Shown: positions 16,475 through 26,372, counted from the first letter of the stretch. The stretch is DNA of 64,000 nt from Mesorhizobium amorphae CCNWGS0123 (GCF_001686985.1 NZ_CP015318.1:122001-186000); one strand, 5' to 3'. Program-made: numbers and translations. The notes: a model not told the origin generated them from the sequence alone.

Positions 16475-17200
16475 ATGATGGACGCGAGGGACTCAACCGG
16501 AACGGCTGGACAGATGCCAGTGGTTGGTTCCCTTTTGCATGCCCGAGGCTGGTCGAGCCGATTGGCAAGAGCCCTGCGCATCTCCGCTTTCTCCATTCTC
16601 GTGCTGGCCGCATTGTTTGCCGGCGGTTTCGGCTGGTTCGCCAGCACCGTCAGCCACATGACCACGCCAGCCAATCCGGCCAAGGCCGACGCCATCATCG
16701 TGCTCACCGGCGGCCAGTCGCGGCTCGATGCAGCAATGGACCTGCTTGCCTCCGGCAAGGGCGAGCGTCTGCTGATCAGCGGCGTCCACCCTTCGGCCAG
16801 CCGCCGCCAGCTCCAGGCCGCGACCGGCGGCGACAAGGCGCTGTTTTCCTGCTGCGTCGACATCGACCGTGCCGCGCTCGACACGATCGGCAACGCCGAG
16901 GAGAGCGCCAAATGGGTGGAGAGCCACGCCTACGGTACCGTCATCCTCGTCACCAACAACTACCACATGCCGCGCAGCCTGCTGGAGATGAACCGGCTGC
17001 TGCACGGCGCCAGGCTCGAGCCCTACCCGGTGGTCAACACCAATCTCGGCGATGGCGGCTGGCTGACCAAGCCGGAAGCGCTGCGCGTGCTTCTGACCGA
17101 ATACAGCAAATATGTGCTGGCGCTGGCGCGTGGCATCGTGCCGTCTCGCCAGACCGGCGGCAGCGTTGCTGTGGCGCAAGCCGCCACGGCGCACAACTGA
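16475..17200 (+). CDS. YdcF/SanA-family DUF218 envelope protein
   Basis: A 241-residue protein with one N-terminal membrane helix (about residues 35-58) and a DUF218 domain. The family motifs ADAIIVLTGGQSRLDAA and TNNYHMPRS are clear. DUF218 proteins act in envelope biogenesis (SanA, ElyC), but the reaction is not known. The ATG pair at 16475/16478 is preferred to a GTG at 16427. A TTAACCAT CtrA half-site (16465-16472) lies just before it. It follows ftsX by about 120 bp on the same strand. Confidence 0.85.
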   Translation: MMDARDSTGTAGQMPVVGSLLHARGWSSRLARALRISAFSILVLAALFAGGFGWFASTVSHMTTPANPAKADAIIVLTGGQSRLDAAMDLLASGKGERLLISGVHPSASRRQLQAATGGDKALFSCCVDIDRAALDTIGNAEESAKWVESHAYGTVILVTNNYHMPRSLLEMNRLLHGARLEPYPVVNTNLGDGGWLTKPEALRVLLTEYSKYVLALARGIVPSRQTGGSVAVAQAATAHN

Positions 17201-17216
17201 GCGCTGCTGGCGGGCA

Positions 17217-17849
17217 TCAGTCTGCGGCAGCAGTGCCCAGCGCGGCACGCAGACCGGCAATCTCCGCTTCAAGACCTTCTATGCGCCGGTCGCGCTCGGC
17301 CAGCGCGGCTGCCACGTCGGCCGCCTCGAAGCGCTGCGGAATGTGCTGCGGGCAATTGGCGTCCCAGGCCGCGACGGTGAACAGGATGACCTGCTCGGGG
17401 CGCGCCTTGTAATCCCCTGGCATCAGCTTCGCCATCAGCTCGGCGTCGTCCTCGACGATGCGGGCCGTGCCCCAGATCTTGATGCGTTGCCTGCGGGCGT
17501 AGTCGATCAGGAACAGGAAAGCCCGGGAATTGTCGCTCAGATTGCCCTGGGTGATGAATTGCCTGTTGCCGGAGAAATCGGCAAAGCCGATCGTGCGCCC
17601 GTCGAGCACTTTCAGAAACCCGGCTGGCCCGCCCCGATGCTGGATATAGGGTTGGCCCTCGCCATTGGCAGTCGCCAGGAAGATGCTGGTCTGCGCCTCG
17701 ATGAAGCCAGCGAGGTCGGGGGTGATTTCCGATTGCCAGCCGCCGCGCTCCTCGACGCGGGCATAGGCATCGCGCGAACCCTTGCGGCTCTGGATCGCCT
17801 TGACGGTCGGTGTGAAGGCGACGTCGCTGGTGAAGGTGTGGGCATTCAT
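17217..17849 (-). CDS. Pyridoxamine 5'-phosphate oxidase-like flavoprotein
   Basis: A 210-residue split-barrel flavin-binding protein of the PNPOx-like group. The core runs from the N-terminus to about residue 175 (for example GFADFSGNRQFITQGNLSDN and KIWGTARIVED) and is followed by a short coiled coil, DRRIEGLEAEIAGLRAAL. True PNP oxidase activity is unlikely; these proteins usually reduce or bind small molecules with FMN or F420-like cofactors. The ATG at 17849 has a strong ribosome site (GAGGAGGT). It is divergent from a LysR gene, a likely regulator. Confidence 0.85.
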   Translation of the reverse strand: MNAHTFTSDVAFTPTVKAIQSRKGSRDAYARVEERGGWQSEITPDLAGFIEAQTSIFLATANGEGQPYIQHRGGPAGFLKVLDGRTIGFADFSGNRQFITQGNLSDNSRAFLFLIDYARRQRIKIWGTARIVEDDAELMAKLMPGDYKARPEQVILFTVAAWDANCPQHIPQRFEAADVAAALAERDRRIEGLEAEIAGLRAALGTAAAD

Positions 17850-17959
17850 GGAAACCTCCTCGAGGCACCTGTGGTCATCGCCCACGACAGATAGAACCTT
17901 CCATCTTTCGGATGTAGATGGCATATCTGCAACTCATACTTCCATTTTTCGGGAGAATT

Positions 17960-18865
17960 ATGGATCGTCTCGAGGCCATGTCGCTGTTCGTCGCCGCGGC
18001 GGAGACCGGCAGCCTTTCCGCGGCGGGGCGCCGTTTCGGCATTCCGCTGGCGACGGTCAGCCGCAAGGTCTCCGACCTGGAAAGACATCTGAAGACGCGT
18101 CTTTTGAACCGGTCGACGCGACGGCTGACGCTGACCGATGCCGGGCAGGCCTATCTGGCCGCCTGCCGGCGCATCCTGGACGAGGTCGGCGAGGCCGAAC
18201 GCAGCGCCGCCGGCGAATACAGTGTGCCCACCGGCGAACTGATCATCACCGCGCCGATCGTCTTTGGCCGCTTGCATGTGCTGCCGATCGTCACCGCCTT
18301 CCTAGCGGCCTACCCCGAAGTGGCGGTCCGGCTGACGCTCGCCGACCGGATCACCCAGTTGGTCGAGGAACATATCGACCTTGCCGTGCGCATCGGCGAT
18401 CTGCCCGTCTCGAGCCTGGTCGCCATCCGCGTCGGCTCGATCCGCCGCGTCGTCTGCGCGAGCCCCGCCTATCTTGCCGCCCACGGCACACCGCGAACTC
18501 CCGGTGATCTGGCTGGACACAGGTGTATCACTTTCGAGAACCTCTCCGCCCCCGCCGCCTGGACCTTCGTCGCCGGCAAAAGCGAACTTGCCATTCCGGT
18601 CCGCTCCCGGCTTCGGGTCAACACGGCGGAAGCCGCGATCGATGCCGCTATCGCCGGCGTCGGGGTGACGAAGGTGCTGTCCTACCAGATCGCCGCCGAG
18701 GTCCGCTCCGGCACGCTGTGCCCCATCCTGCGGGAGTTCGAGTTGCAGCCATGGCCGGTGAGCCTCGTCCATGCCGGCCAGGGCCTGCTGCCGGTAAAAC
18801 TGCGCGCCTTCCTCGACTTCGCCGCGCCGCGTCTGAAGGAGCGCCTGACGCAGGCAGTGTGGTAG
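17960..18865 (+). CDS. LysR-family transcriptional regulator
   Basis: A 301-residue LysR regulator with the DNA-binding domain at residues 1-60 (MSLFVAAAETGSLSAAGRRF then PLATVSRKVSDLE) and an effector-binding domain of the AaeR/DsdC-like subgroup. The ATG at 17960 follows a GGGAG ribosome site; the frame is open upstream but without one. It diverges from the flavoprotein gene with 110 bp between the starts and probably controls it. The co-inducer is unknown. Confidence 0.92.
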   Translation: MDRLEAMSLFVAAAETGSLSAAGRRFGIPLATVSRKVSDLERHLKTRLLNRSTRRLTLTDAGQAYLAACRRILDEVGEAERSAAGEYSVPTGELIITAPIVFGRLHVLPIVTAFLAAYPEVAVRLTLADRITQLVEEHIDLAVRIGDLPVSSLVAIRVGSIRRVVCASPAYLAAHGTPRTPGDLAGHRCITFENLSAPAAWTFVAGKSELAIPVRSRLRVNTAEAAIDAAIAGVGVTKVLSYQIAAEVRSGTLCPILREFELQPWPVSLVHAGQGLLPVKLRAFLDFAAPRLKERLTQAVW

Positions 18866-18960
18866 ATTGCGCGTAAGCCCGGGATCATTCCCGGCATCGC
18901 GTTTCCTTTTTGCCCGCGCTTGGTGTAACCAACGCACACCTCCTCACGGGCCCTTCCCGC

Positions 18961-19761
18961 ATGCTCTACATCCGCTCGCTGGCGTTCAACCTCGTCTTCT
19001 ACGTCAACCTGATCGTCCAGATGATCCTTTGGACCCCGTATTACTTCCTCTCGCCGCGCCACCGTGCCTGGTTCGTGCCGAAATTCTGGTCAGGCACCTG
19101 CATGTGGCTCTACGACAAGATCGCCGGCACCAAGAGCGAGATCACCGGCCTGGAAAACCTGCCCGAGGGCTCGTTCATCCTGGCGCCGAAGCACCAGTCG
19201 TTCTGGGACGCGATCGCCTTCTTCCCATTCCTGCAGGACCCGCTCTACATCCTGAAGCGGGAACTGACCTGGATCCCCTTCTTCGGCTGGTACATCATGA
19301 AGATGCGCATGATCCCGGTCGATCGCGGCAGCCGCTCAAAGGCGCTGAAGGCGGTGGTCTCCGCGACCAGGGAAGAGATGGCGCGCAATCCGCGCCAACT
19401 GATCATTTATCCCGAAGGCACGCGCCGCGCGCCGGGCGACGAGCCGGCTTACAAATACGGCATCGTCGAGCTCTACACCCAGCTTGGCGTCCCCGTGGTG
19501 CCCGTGGCGCATGTTGCTGGCCTCTACTGGCCACGCCGCAAGTTCCTGCGCTACCCCGGCACCATCAAGGCTCGCTTCCTGCCCCCGATCCCCGCGGGGC
19601 TCGACAGGGAAGAGTTCATGGAGCGGCTGATCGGCGAGACGGAAGCCGCCTGCGACCAAATGCTTGTCGAGGCCGTGCGCGCGCCGAACCCGCCGCCGAT
19701 GCCGCCGACGGCGGTGAAGCGACTGGCGGAACTCGGCGCGGCGAGCAAGGCGAAGGCCTGA
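18961..19761 (+). CDS. plsC: 1-acyl-sn-glycerol-3-phosphate acyltransferase
   Basis: A 266-residue inner-membrane acyltransferase that makes phosphatidic acid from lysophosphatidic acid. An N-terminal membrane segment (residues 5-30) precedes the catalytic motif H-QSFW-D in KHQSFWDAI, the FVxR-like block, and YPEGTR in IIYPEGTRRAPGD. The C-terminal 40 residues are a proline/alanine-rich tail. The start at 18961 (MLYIRSLAF) fits relatives. Confidence 0.93.
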   Translation: MLYIRSLAFNLVFYVNLIVQMILWTPYYFLSPRHRAWFVPKFWSGTCMWLYDKIAGTKSEITGLENLPEGSFILAPKHQSFWDAIAFFPFLQDPLYILKRELTWIPFFGWYIMKMRMIPVDRGSRSKALKAVVSATREEMARNPRQLIIYPEGTRRAPGDEPAYKYGIVELYTQLGVPVVPVAHVAGLYWPRRKFLRYPGTIKARFLPPIPAGLDREEFMERLIGETEAACDQMLVEAVRAPNPPPMPPTAVKRLAELGAASKAKA

Positions 19762-19786
19762 TCCCCCGACAGTCCCGCCGGTCGGC

Positions 19787-20406
19787 TCAGGGCCACGTCG
19801 CCAGTGCCGTGGTCAGCACCAGCGTTGCCGCGAACACCAGATTGATGATCCGCGAAGCCAGCGGCTGGCGCAGGAAGCGGGCGAATGCCGCCCGGCGAGA
19901 AGCCACAGCGCATGGATGGCGACGATCATCGAGGCCAGGACTGCCAGCCTGGCCGGGATGCCGAGATCACCGGCTCCCGATGAGGCGCCGGCGAGCACGG
20001 CGGCAATCGCCACATAGGCTTTCGGGTTGGCGACGGCGAGCAGGAACCCGCCGAGGAAAGTCGGACGGTCAGCGCCACTTTCACGCGCGGCCAGCGGCGG
20101 CGCGGTCCCTATTTTGTAGGCAAGGTAGAGGATGTAGGCCGCCGAGGCGATCGCCAGCAGAGGCGCCAGTCTCGGCATCGAGGCAAGCACCGCCATGATG
20201 CCGGTGGCGACAACCAGCAGCACCGCGATGGTTCCGACGATGACGCCCGACGCGTAGCGGAGCGAATCGCGCAGGCCGAAGGCGGCGCCGACGGCGGTGA
20301 CGCTGATCGTCGCCGGGCCCGGACTGCCCATGACGACGGTTGCCGCCAGCACCAATGCGAGCAATTGCTGCCACTGCTGCGTATGCGAAAGAACCTCTCC
20401 GGCCAT
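19787..20406 (-). pseudogene. LysE/RhtB-type exporter with a single-base frameshift
   Basis: A LysE-family amino-acid exporter: MGSPGPATI near residue 23 and ANPKAY near residue 120 are the family signatures, with five or six hydrophobic helices. After ...ALWLLAG the frame is lost. Restoring one C in the CCC run at 19891-19893 (plus strand) gives AAFARFLRQPLASRIINLV... and a normal last helix ending at a TGA at 19787-19789. Unrestored, the frame runs to about 19813 with an atypical Cys/Arg tail. It could be a real inactivating deletion or a homopolymer sequencing error. The start is the ATG at 20406 (MAGEVLSH); one at 20421 is possible. Confidence 0.75.
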
Positions 20407-20501
20407 CTCGGCTTCCCGCATCTTGCCACGATGCGAAAAGGCTATGACAGGCGGCACGGTGCGTCTTGAACGATCGTGCGTCGGCGAAAGGCCGCCGGCG
20501 G

Positions 20502-21449
20502 CTATGCGCTCGCCTCGTCCAGCGCGGCCATATCGTCCAAGCCGAGCTTCAGCGAAGCGGCGCGCACCAGGCTGTCCAGCTGGGCGAGCGTCGTGGCGCT
20601 GGCGATCGGTGCGGTGATGCCTGGCCGCGTCATCACCCAGGCCAACGCCACCTCCGCTTGCGTAGCCGAATGACGCTCGGCCACTGCATCGAGTGCGCTC
20701 AGGATGCGCATGCCGCGTGGATTGAGATAGTCCTTGACGCCTCCGCCGCGCTGGCTTTTGCCGAGGTCGGCCTCGCTGCGGTATTTGCCGCTCAGAAACC
20801 CCTTGGCGAGACCGTAATAGCTGATGACGCCAATGTCCTCCGTGAGACAGAGATCGCGCAGCGGACCGTCGAAGGATGAGCGGTCGTAGAGATTGTAGGC
20901 TGGCTGCAGCACTTCGTAGCGCGGCAGGCTGCGCAGGCTTGCAACATCCAGCGCCGCGCGCAACTGGCCGGCATCGAGGTTGGAGCAGCCTGCATGGCGG
21001 ATCTTGCCCTTGGCGAGCAGGCTCTGGTAGGCGCCGAGCGTTTCCTCATAGGGCGTCGCCGGATCCGGCCAGTGCGACAGATAGAGGTCGATCACATCGG
21101 TTTGCAGCCGCTTCAGCGATTGATCGACCGCCTTTTCGATATAGGCAGCAGAGAGATCCCGCCTGCCCTGGCCCATGTCCGAGCCGACTTTGGTGATGAC
21201 GATGACCTTGTCGCGGTTGGCGCGGCTTTTCATCCATTTGCCAATGATGGTCTCGGATTCGCCGCCCTTATTGCCGGCGACCCAGCGCGAATAGGCGTCC
21301 GCCGTATCGATGGCGTTGAGGCCGGCGCCGGCAAAGCGGTCGAGCAGGTCGAAGGAGGTCTTTTCGTCGGCGGTCCAGCCAAAGACATTGCCGCCCAGAA
21401 CCAGCGGTGCGATGGAAAGGTCGGTACGACCGAGACGGCATTTCTGCAA
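20502..21449 (-). CDS. Aldo/keto reductase
   Basis: A 315-residue NADPH-dependent (beta/alpha)8 oxidoreductase. The catalytic tetrad is visible: Asp48 and Tyr53 in DTADAYS, Lys87 in VITKVG and His126 in YLSHWPD. The likely start is TTG at 21449 (reading MQKCRLGRTDLSI), preceded by GGAG eight bases upstream; the frame is open for another 53 codons but the extension is unlike the family. Substrate unknown. Confidence 0.9.
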   Translation of the reverse strand: MQKCRLGRTDLSIAPLVLGGNVFGWTADEKTSFDLLDRFAGAGLNAIDTADAYSRWVAGNKGGESETIIGKWMKSRANRDKVIVITKVGSDMGQGRRDLSAAYIEKAVDQSLKRLQTDVIDLYLSHWPDPATPYEETLGAYQSLLAKGKIRHAGCSNLDAGQLRAALDVASLRSLPRYEVLQPAYNLYDRSSFDGPLRDLCLTEDIGVISYYGLAKGFLSGKYRSEADLGKSQRGGGVKDYLNPRGMRILSALDAVAERHSATQAEVALAWVMTRPGITAPIASATTLAQLDSLVRAASLKLGLDDMAALDEASA

Positions 21450-21568
21450 GATCTGGCTCCGTGATGCGGGGGGACGGGCGAAAACCCGAAGGTTCGGGGC
21501 TGGAGCTAAGCTAGGTCTCGTCTTGCCAAGGTCAAAGGCCTGGCTGTTCTTTCCTGCGGGCCAGCGCT

Positions 21569-22105
21569 TCACAAAGGCGCGAGGCGCCGGGCAACCTCTT
21601 CCAGCCAATGGTCGCTTATGCCCAGTGCCTCCAGATGTTCCAGCGTGCTGAGCAGATAATCCTCGTTCCTGCCAGACTGGCCGACGGCGCCGCGGACGAT
21701 TTCAGCCGCATGCGCTGCATCGAGCCCGCCGGCATACTGCTCATGCACGCGGTCGACGATATAGGCGACCGCGCTCACCGTCTCGCCTCCGCTCGTGCCA
21801 TTCTTGTCGAGGCGGATATCGAGCGAGCGTTCGAGGTAGACGCTCGTCACCAGTTCGCGTTCGCGCAAATAGGTGAGCACCTCGTCACGCAACTCGCCGG
21901 GCACGCGAAACGCCAGCCCGACACAGGAGCCGCCACGGTCGAGGCCGAGCACAAGGCCCGGCCGCTCACGCGTGCCGCGATGCACGAAGGAATAGACGCA
22001 GAGCGACCGGCGGTAGCCGTAGAGACGGGCACGCCGCGTCTCGACATGCGCGAATCCCGGTCTCCAGATCAGCGACCCGTAGCCAAAAACCCAAAAATCG
22101 CCCAT
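21569..22105 (-). CDS. ChaC-like gamma-glutamylcyclotransferase
   Basis: A 178-residue glutathione-specific gamma-glutamylcyclotransferase, cleaving glutathione to 5-oxoproline and Cys-Gly. The substrate loop FGYGSLIW is at residues 5-12 and the YLRERE motif with the catalytic glutamate is in the middle. The start at 22105 (MGDFWVFGYG) matches relatives. It is convergent with no neighbour of related function. Confidence 0.92.
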   Translation of the reverse strand: MGDFWVFGYGSLIWRPGFAHVETRRARLYGYRRSLCVYSFVHRGTRERPGLVLGLDRGGSCVGLAFRVPGELRDEVLTYLRERELVTSVYLERSLDIRLDKNGTSGGETVSAVAYIVDRVHEQYAGGLDAAHAAEIVRGAVGQSGRNEDYLLSTLEHLEALGISDHWLEEVARRLAPL

Positions 22106-22228
22106 ATCGCCAAGCCTGATTGCACGAGAGTGACGACACCGCATCGGAATCGGTGCTTTTTCCGTCTATCTGCTTGTTGCGTAAACGACAGCCCACCCGC
22201 AACAGGCGGCGTTAATGAAAGCTGCAGC

Positions 22229-23227
22229 ATGACGTCAAGTGACGAGCGCCCGCCGAAGTTTCGCCGCCGGCTGTTCTGGCTTGTCGCTTTCATCGCCGTG
22301 CTGTTCGCCATCTACAGTGGCGGCTGGTTCTATCTGGCCGACCGCGTCCGGAGCGAAGCCGACAAGGCGGTGGCCGCGCTCAACGGCAACGGCATCGAGG
22401 CCGGCTGCTCCAACCTGACCGTCAGCGGCTATCCGTTCAGCTTCGCCGTCTCCTGCGATACGCTCGCCTATGAGGACGACACCAGGAATGTCGCCGCCTC
22501 GACCGGCAGCTTCAATGCCGTCGCGCAGATCACCCGGCCTCTGTCGCCGGTCGCCGACCTGCGCGGACCGCTCAGGACCTCCATACCGGGCATGACGCCG
22601 CTCTGGATCGACTGGGACAGACTGCGGGCAGACGTGAAGCTCTCCTGGCCGCTGCCGCGGCGCATTGCGCTGAAGGCCGAGGGCCTGTCCGGCCAGACCG
22701 ACCCAGCCGACGACACGGATCCCGTCTCGCTGTTCAGCGCCGGAACGGCGGCGGGGCAATTGCAGCCCGATGGCCAGGACATCGTCTACACTGGAAGCTT
22801 CGGCGATCTCGAGATCGACGCCAACGCCATCGGCGGCCACGTGCTGCCGGCGCTCGACGGCAGCGGCGAGGCGACGCTGAAGAACGGCGTCGCGCTGATC
22901 GGAAAGCAGGTAAAGAGCCTGCGCGGCCAGGCCGTCGACATCACCAGCCTGGACCTCTCGTCAGGCACGGCGCGCGTTACCGTCTCCGGGCCCCTGTCGG
23001 TCGATGCCGAGGGCCTGATCGATGCCGATCTGACGATCAAGCTGAAAGATCCCAAGGCGGTGGCGGCAATCCTCGGCGCCGCTATCCCCGAGCGTAAGAG
23101 CGAGATCGAGCAAGGTTTTGCCGGCCTGGCGATGCTCGGCAACGAACCGTCGCTGCCGCTCAGGATCGTCAAGGGCAAGGCATCGCTCGGCTTCATTCCG
23201 CTGGGCAAGGTCAAGCCGGTCGATTAG
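22229..23227 (+). CDS. DUF2125 envelope protein
   Basis: A 332-residue protein of a family common in Rhizobiales and without known function. One N-terminal helix (RLFWLVAFIAVLFAIYSGGW, about residues 13-32) would export or anchor it. The rest is beta-rich with repeated LRGPLRTSIPGM-like segments, suggesting a periplasmic lipid- or polymer-binding fold similar to AsmA/LEA-like proteins (inference). It is 9 bp before the sugar kinase gene and probably co-transcribed. Confidence 0.85.
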   Translation: MTSSDERPPKFRRRLFWLVAFIAVLFAIYSGGWFYLADRVRSEADKAVAALNGNGIEAGCSNLTVSGYPFSFAVSCDTLAYEDDTRNVAASTGSFNAVAQITRPLSPVADLRGPLRTSIPGMTPLWIDWDRLRADVKLSWPLPRRIALKAEGLSGQTDPADDTDPVSLFSAGTAAGQLQPDGQDIVYTGSFGDLEIDANAIGGHVLPALDGSGEATLKNGVALIGKQVKSLRGQAVDITSLDLSSGTARVTVSGPLSVDAEGLIDADLTIKLKDPKAVAAILGAAIPERKSEIEQGFAGLAMLGNEPSLPLRIVKGKASLGFIPLGKVKPVD

Positions 23228-23236
23228 GAACAACGA

Positions 23237-24169
23237 ATGAGCAGACCGGTAAGGCTCCTGAGCGTTGGCGCGCTGACGCTGGACACCATCCTTCGTCTCG
23301 ACACGCTGCCCATGCATCAGGGCAAGTTTGTCGCCTCCGATGCTGCCCAGATGGCCTCGGGCATGGCGACAAGTGCTGCTTGCGCCGCGCGACGTCTCGG
23401 CGCCGAGGTCTCGCTCTGGGCAAGTGCGGGTGACGATGCCGTCGCCGACCAACTCATTGCCGACATCGAGGCCGAAGGTGTCGACTGCGGCTTTGTCCGG
23501 CGCGTCAAGGGCGCCCGTTCGGCACTGGCCGCGGTCCTGGTCGACGCCCATGGCGAACGCATCATCGTGCCCTTTTACGACCCGAAGGCGCAGGCCGATC
23601 CCGAGAAATTACCTGCCGATCTTTCCGGCTTCGACGCCGTGCTGGTCGACGTGCGCTGGCCGGGCGCCGCCGCACTGGCCCTGACCGCGGCGCGGGCGAT
23701 GGGCCGTCCGGCGATCCTCGACGCCGACACCGCGCCGTTGGAGGTGCTGGAACAGCTGTTGCCTCTAGCCACGCACATCGTCGCCTCGGAGCCGGCGGCA
23801 CGCATCGTCTGCGGCCAGGCGCTGGATCCGGAGACCGCCTGCGCCGATCTCGCCAGCCGCACCGATGCCTTTGTCGCGGTGACCGGCGGAGCACAGGGAA
23901 GCTGGTGGCATGACCATTCAGCCGGCTGCGTGCGCCATGTCGCGGCGCCGCGGATCAAGGCGGTGGATACGCTTGCCGCCGGCGACGTGTTTCACGGCGC
24001 CTTTGCCGTCGGCCTTGCGGAAGCCATGCCTCCCGAGCAGGCCTTGCGCTTTGCCAGTGCTGCCGCCGCGCTCAAATGCCGACGCTTCGGCGGCCGGCTG
24101 GGCGCCCCGGACCGGGCCGAGACGCTTGCGATGATGGCGGCCCACTGGCCGGCCGATCCAGCAAGCTGA
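23237..24169 (+). CDS. PfkB-family carbohydrate kinase
   Basis: A 310-residue ribokinase-like kinase. The N-terminal glycine motif is relaxed (ASGMATSAACAARRLGA), while the C-terminal ATP/catalytic motif DTLAAGDVFHGAFA with the catalytic Asp is intact. Substrate may be a sugar or nucleoside and cannot be told from sequence. Good ribosome site (AGGAACAACG). Converges with tyrC, 7 bp apart. Confidence 0.88.
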   Translation: MSRPVRLLSVGALTLDTILRLDTLPMHQGKFVASDAAQMASGMATSAACAARRLGAEVSLWASAGDDAVADQLIADIEAEGVDCGFVRRVKGARSALAAVLVDAHGERIIVPFYDPKAQADPEKLPADLSGFDAVLVDVRWPGAAALALTAARAMGRPAILDADTAPLEVLEQLLPLATHIVASEPAARIVCGQALDPETACADLASRTDAFVAVTGGAQGSWWHDHSAGCVRHVAAPRIKAVDTLAAGDVFHGAFAVGLAEAMPPEQALRFASAAAALKCRRFGGRLGAPDRAETLAMMAAHWPADPAS

Positions 24170-24176
24170 GGCCAGC

Positions 24177-25112
24177 CTATCCTTTGGCCGGGTGCTCGAC
24201 CGCTTGCCGGCCGAAATCCGGCACGTCGATGTCCTGGCCGGCCTCGATGATCGAGCGGCGCACGGCGCGGGTGCGGGTGAACAGATCGAACAGCTTTTCG
24301 CCGTCGCCCCAACGGATCGCCCGCTGCAGCGAGGCGAGATCCTCCGAGAACCGCGCCAGCATTTCGAGGATGGCGTCCTTGTTGTGCAGGCAGACATCGC
24401 GCCACATGGTCGGATCGGAGGCAGCAAGACGGGTGAAATCGCGAAAGCCCGAGGCCGAATATTTGATGACTTCCGATTTGGTCACCGACTGCAAATCGTC
24501 GGCGGTGCCGACGATGTTGTAGGCGATGATATGCGGCAGATGCGAGACGATGGCCAAAGTCATGTCGTGATGCTGTGGGTCCATCGTGTCGATGTTGGAG
24601 CCGCAGCGGCGCCAGAACTCCGAAAGCTTTTCCAACGCCGCCGGATCAGTACCGGGAACCGGCGTGAAGATGCACCAGCGATTGTCGAAGAGGTCGGCGA
24701 AGCCGGCGTCCGGTCCGGATTTTTCCGTACCGGCCAGCGGATGGCCGGGAATGAAATGCACCCTCTCCGGCACGTGCGGCTGCATCTGCGCGATGACGGA
24801 GGCCTTGGTCGAGCCGACATCGGTGAGGATGGCGCCCTTCTTCAGCGCCGGCGCGATTTCTTCGGCGATCGCGCCGGAGGAGCCGACCGGCACCGAGACG
24901 ATGACCAGATCGGCATCGCGCACCGCCTCTTTCGCATCTGTGGTGTAAGAATCGCCGAGGCCGAGTTCCTGCGCCCGCGCCAGTGTAGTCGGGCTGCGCG
25001 TCGCGATGGAGACGTGGCCGGCCAGCCCCTCGCGGCGGATGACGCGGGCCAGCGACGAGCCGATCAGGCCGATGCCGACCAGCGCGATTTTTTCGAACAG
25101 CGGTGATGTCAT
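24177..25112 (-). CDS. tyrC: Prephenate/arogenate dehydrogenase
   Basis: Tyrosine synthesis: NAD(P)-dependent oxidative decarboxylation of prephenate (or arogenate). The 311 residues start with the Rossmann glycine motif GIGLIGSSLARV (~12-23). Catalytic-region motifs VGSTKASV, FIPGHPLAGTEKSGP and SHLPHIIAYN follow. No chorismate-mutase or ACT domain. It follows hisC by 6 bp; that aminotransferase probably also serves phenylalanine and tyrosine. tyrA would be an equally good symbol. Confidence 0.93.
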   Translation of the reverse strand: MTSPLFEKIALVGIGLIGSSLARVIRREGLAGHVSIATRSPTTLARAQELGLGDSYTTDAKEAVRDADLVIVSVPVGSSGAIAEEIAPALKKGAILTDVGSTKASVIAQMQPHVPERVHFIPGHPLAGTEKSGPDAGFADLFDNRWCIFTPVPGTDPAALEKLSEFWRRCGSNIDTMDPQHHDMTLAIVSHLPHIIAYNIVGTADDLQSVTKSEVIKYSASGFRDFTRLAASDPTMWRDVCLHNKDAILEMLARFSEDLASLQRAIRWGDGEKLFDLFTRTRAVRRSIIEAGQDIDVPDFGRQAVEHPAKG

Positions 25113-25118
25113 GGTGTT

Positions 25119-26243
25119 CTAGCTTTTCAGGAATGTCGCGAGGGCGGCAATGACGCCACGATTGGCTTCTTCGGTGCCGATGCTCATGCGCAGTGCATTG
25201 GGAAAGCCGTAGCCGGAAACGCGCCGCAAAATGAAGCCGCGCGCCGCAAGGTAGTCGTCCGCGGCGGCCGCCGAATGCTTCTTGTCGTCGGGAAAGTGGA
25301 TCAGCAGGAAATTGCCGACGCTCGGCGTCACCCTGAGCCCGAGCTTTGTCAGTTCCTCACTCAACCATGTCAGCCATTTCTCGTTGTGCATCACGCTGCG
25401 CTCGACATGGGCGCGGTCACGGATGGCGGCGATGCCGGCCTCGATCGCCGTGGCATTGACGTTGAAGGGGCCGCGAATGCGGTTGATCGCATCGACAATG
25501 TGCATCGGACCATACATCCAGCCGATCCGCGCTCCGCCAAGGCCGAGCTTGGAGAAGGTACGGGTCATGACCACGTTCTCGGCGCTGCCCGCCAACTCGA
25601 TACCGGCTTCATAGTCGTTGCGGCGCACATATTCGGCGTAAGCCGCGTCGAGCACCAGAAGCACGTTTTTCGGCAGGCTGGCATGCAGGCGCCGCACTTC
25701 CTGGAACGGCACATAGGTGCCGGTCGGGTTGTTGGGATTGGCGAGGAACACGATCTTTGTGCGCGGCGTCACCGCCGCCAATATCGCATCGATGTCGGCG
25801 CGCTCGTCGGTTTCCTTGACCGCGACCGGTGTTGCACCGGCCGACTGGATGTAGATCTTGTAGACCATGAAGGCGTGTTCGGTGAAAATCGCTTCATCGC
25901 CCGGCGCCAGATAGGTCTGCGCCAGCAGGCCCAGTATCTCGTCGGAGCCGTTGGAACATATGATGTTCGCAGCATTCAGCCCATGCACCTCGGCGATCGC
26001 CTCGCGCAGCCGCCTGGCGGTGCCGTCGGGATAGACGTCAAGCTTTGCCGCGACTTCGCGCGCCGCCTCGATCGCCTTCGGCGATGGGCCGAGCGGGTTC
26101 TCGTTCGACGACAGTTTGTAGACCTTTGCGACACCGGCCGGCGCCGTGCTCTTGCCTGGCACGTAGGCGTCGATGTCCATGATGCCTGCGCGGGGCGTTG
26201 GCCGTGCCTGATCCGGTCTCTTGTTCATGTCTAACAAATCCAT
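25119..26243 (-). CDS. hisC: Histidinol-phosphate/aromatic aminotransferase
   Basis: A 374-residue class-I PLP aminotransferase for histidinol-phosphate. The PLP lysine is in [16 protein letters not shown], with NPNNPTGT and [12 protein letters not shown] upstream. Pairing with tyrC is typical of the HisC2/HisH group that also transaminates aromatic precursors. The ATG at 26243 has a GGAAG ribosome site, whereas the ATG at 26228 has none. Divergent from metX with 271 bp between. Confidence 0.94.
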   Translation of the reverse strand: MDLLDMNKRPDQARPTPRAGIMDIDAYVPGKSTAPAGVAKVYKLSSNENPLGPSPKAIEAAREVAAKLDVYPDGTARRLREAIAEVHGLNAANIICSNGSDEILGLLAQTYLAPGDEAIFTEHAFMVYKIYIQSAGATPVAVKETDERADIDAILAAVTPRTKIVFLANPNNPTGTYVPFQEVRRLHASLPKNVLLVLDAAYAEYVRRNDYEAGIELAGSAENVVMTRTFSKLGLGGARIGWMYGPMHIVDAINRIRGPFNVNATAIEAGIAAIRDRAHVERSVMHNEKWLTWLSEELTKLGLRVTPSVGNFLLIHFPDDKKHSAAAADDYLAARGFILRRVSGYGFPNALRMSIGTEEANRGVIAALATFLKS

Positions 26244-26330
26244 CGAGATTTCTTCCGCCGGAAGCCGCAGCGGAGATACTAGCCGTGGCCCGGAATGTCG
26301 AGAGCCGGCAGAGGTGCGAACGGCCGGCCG

Positions 26331-26359
26331 TTGACGGCAAGGCGCGCGAGTTCTAGAAG
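26331..26359 (+). promoter_or_regulatory. Promoter for the metX riboswitch transcript
   Basis: TTGACG at 26331-26336, 17 bp, then TAGAAG at 26354-26359. Transcription would begin near 26366, just before the SAM-II aptamer at 26373. Position and spacing agree well. Confidence 0.6.
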
Positions 26360-26372
26360 AATGTGACAGTTC

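Noticed and set aside
21450..21608. Longer N-terminus of the aldo/keto reductase
   Set aside because: The TTG at 21449 has GGAG upstream and matches the family start; the extra 53 codons do not.
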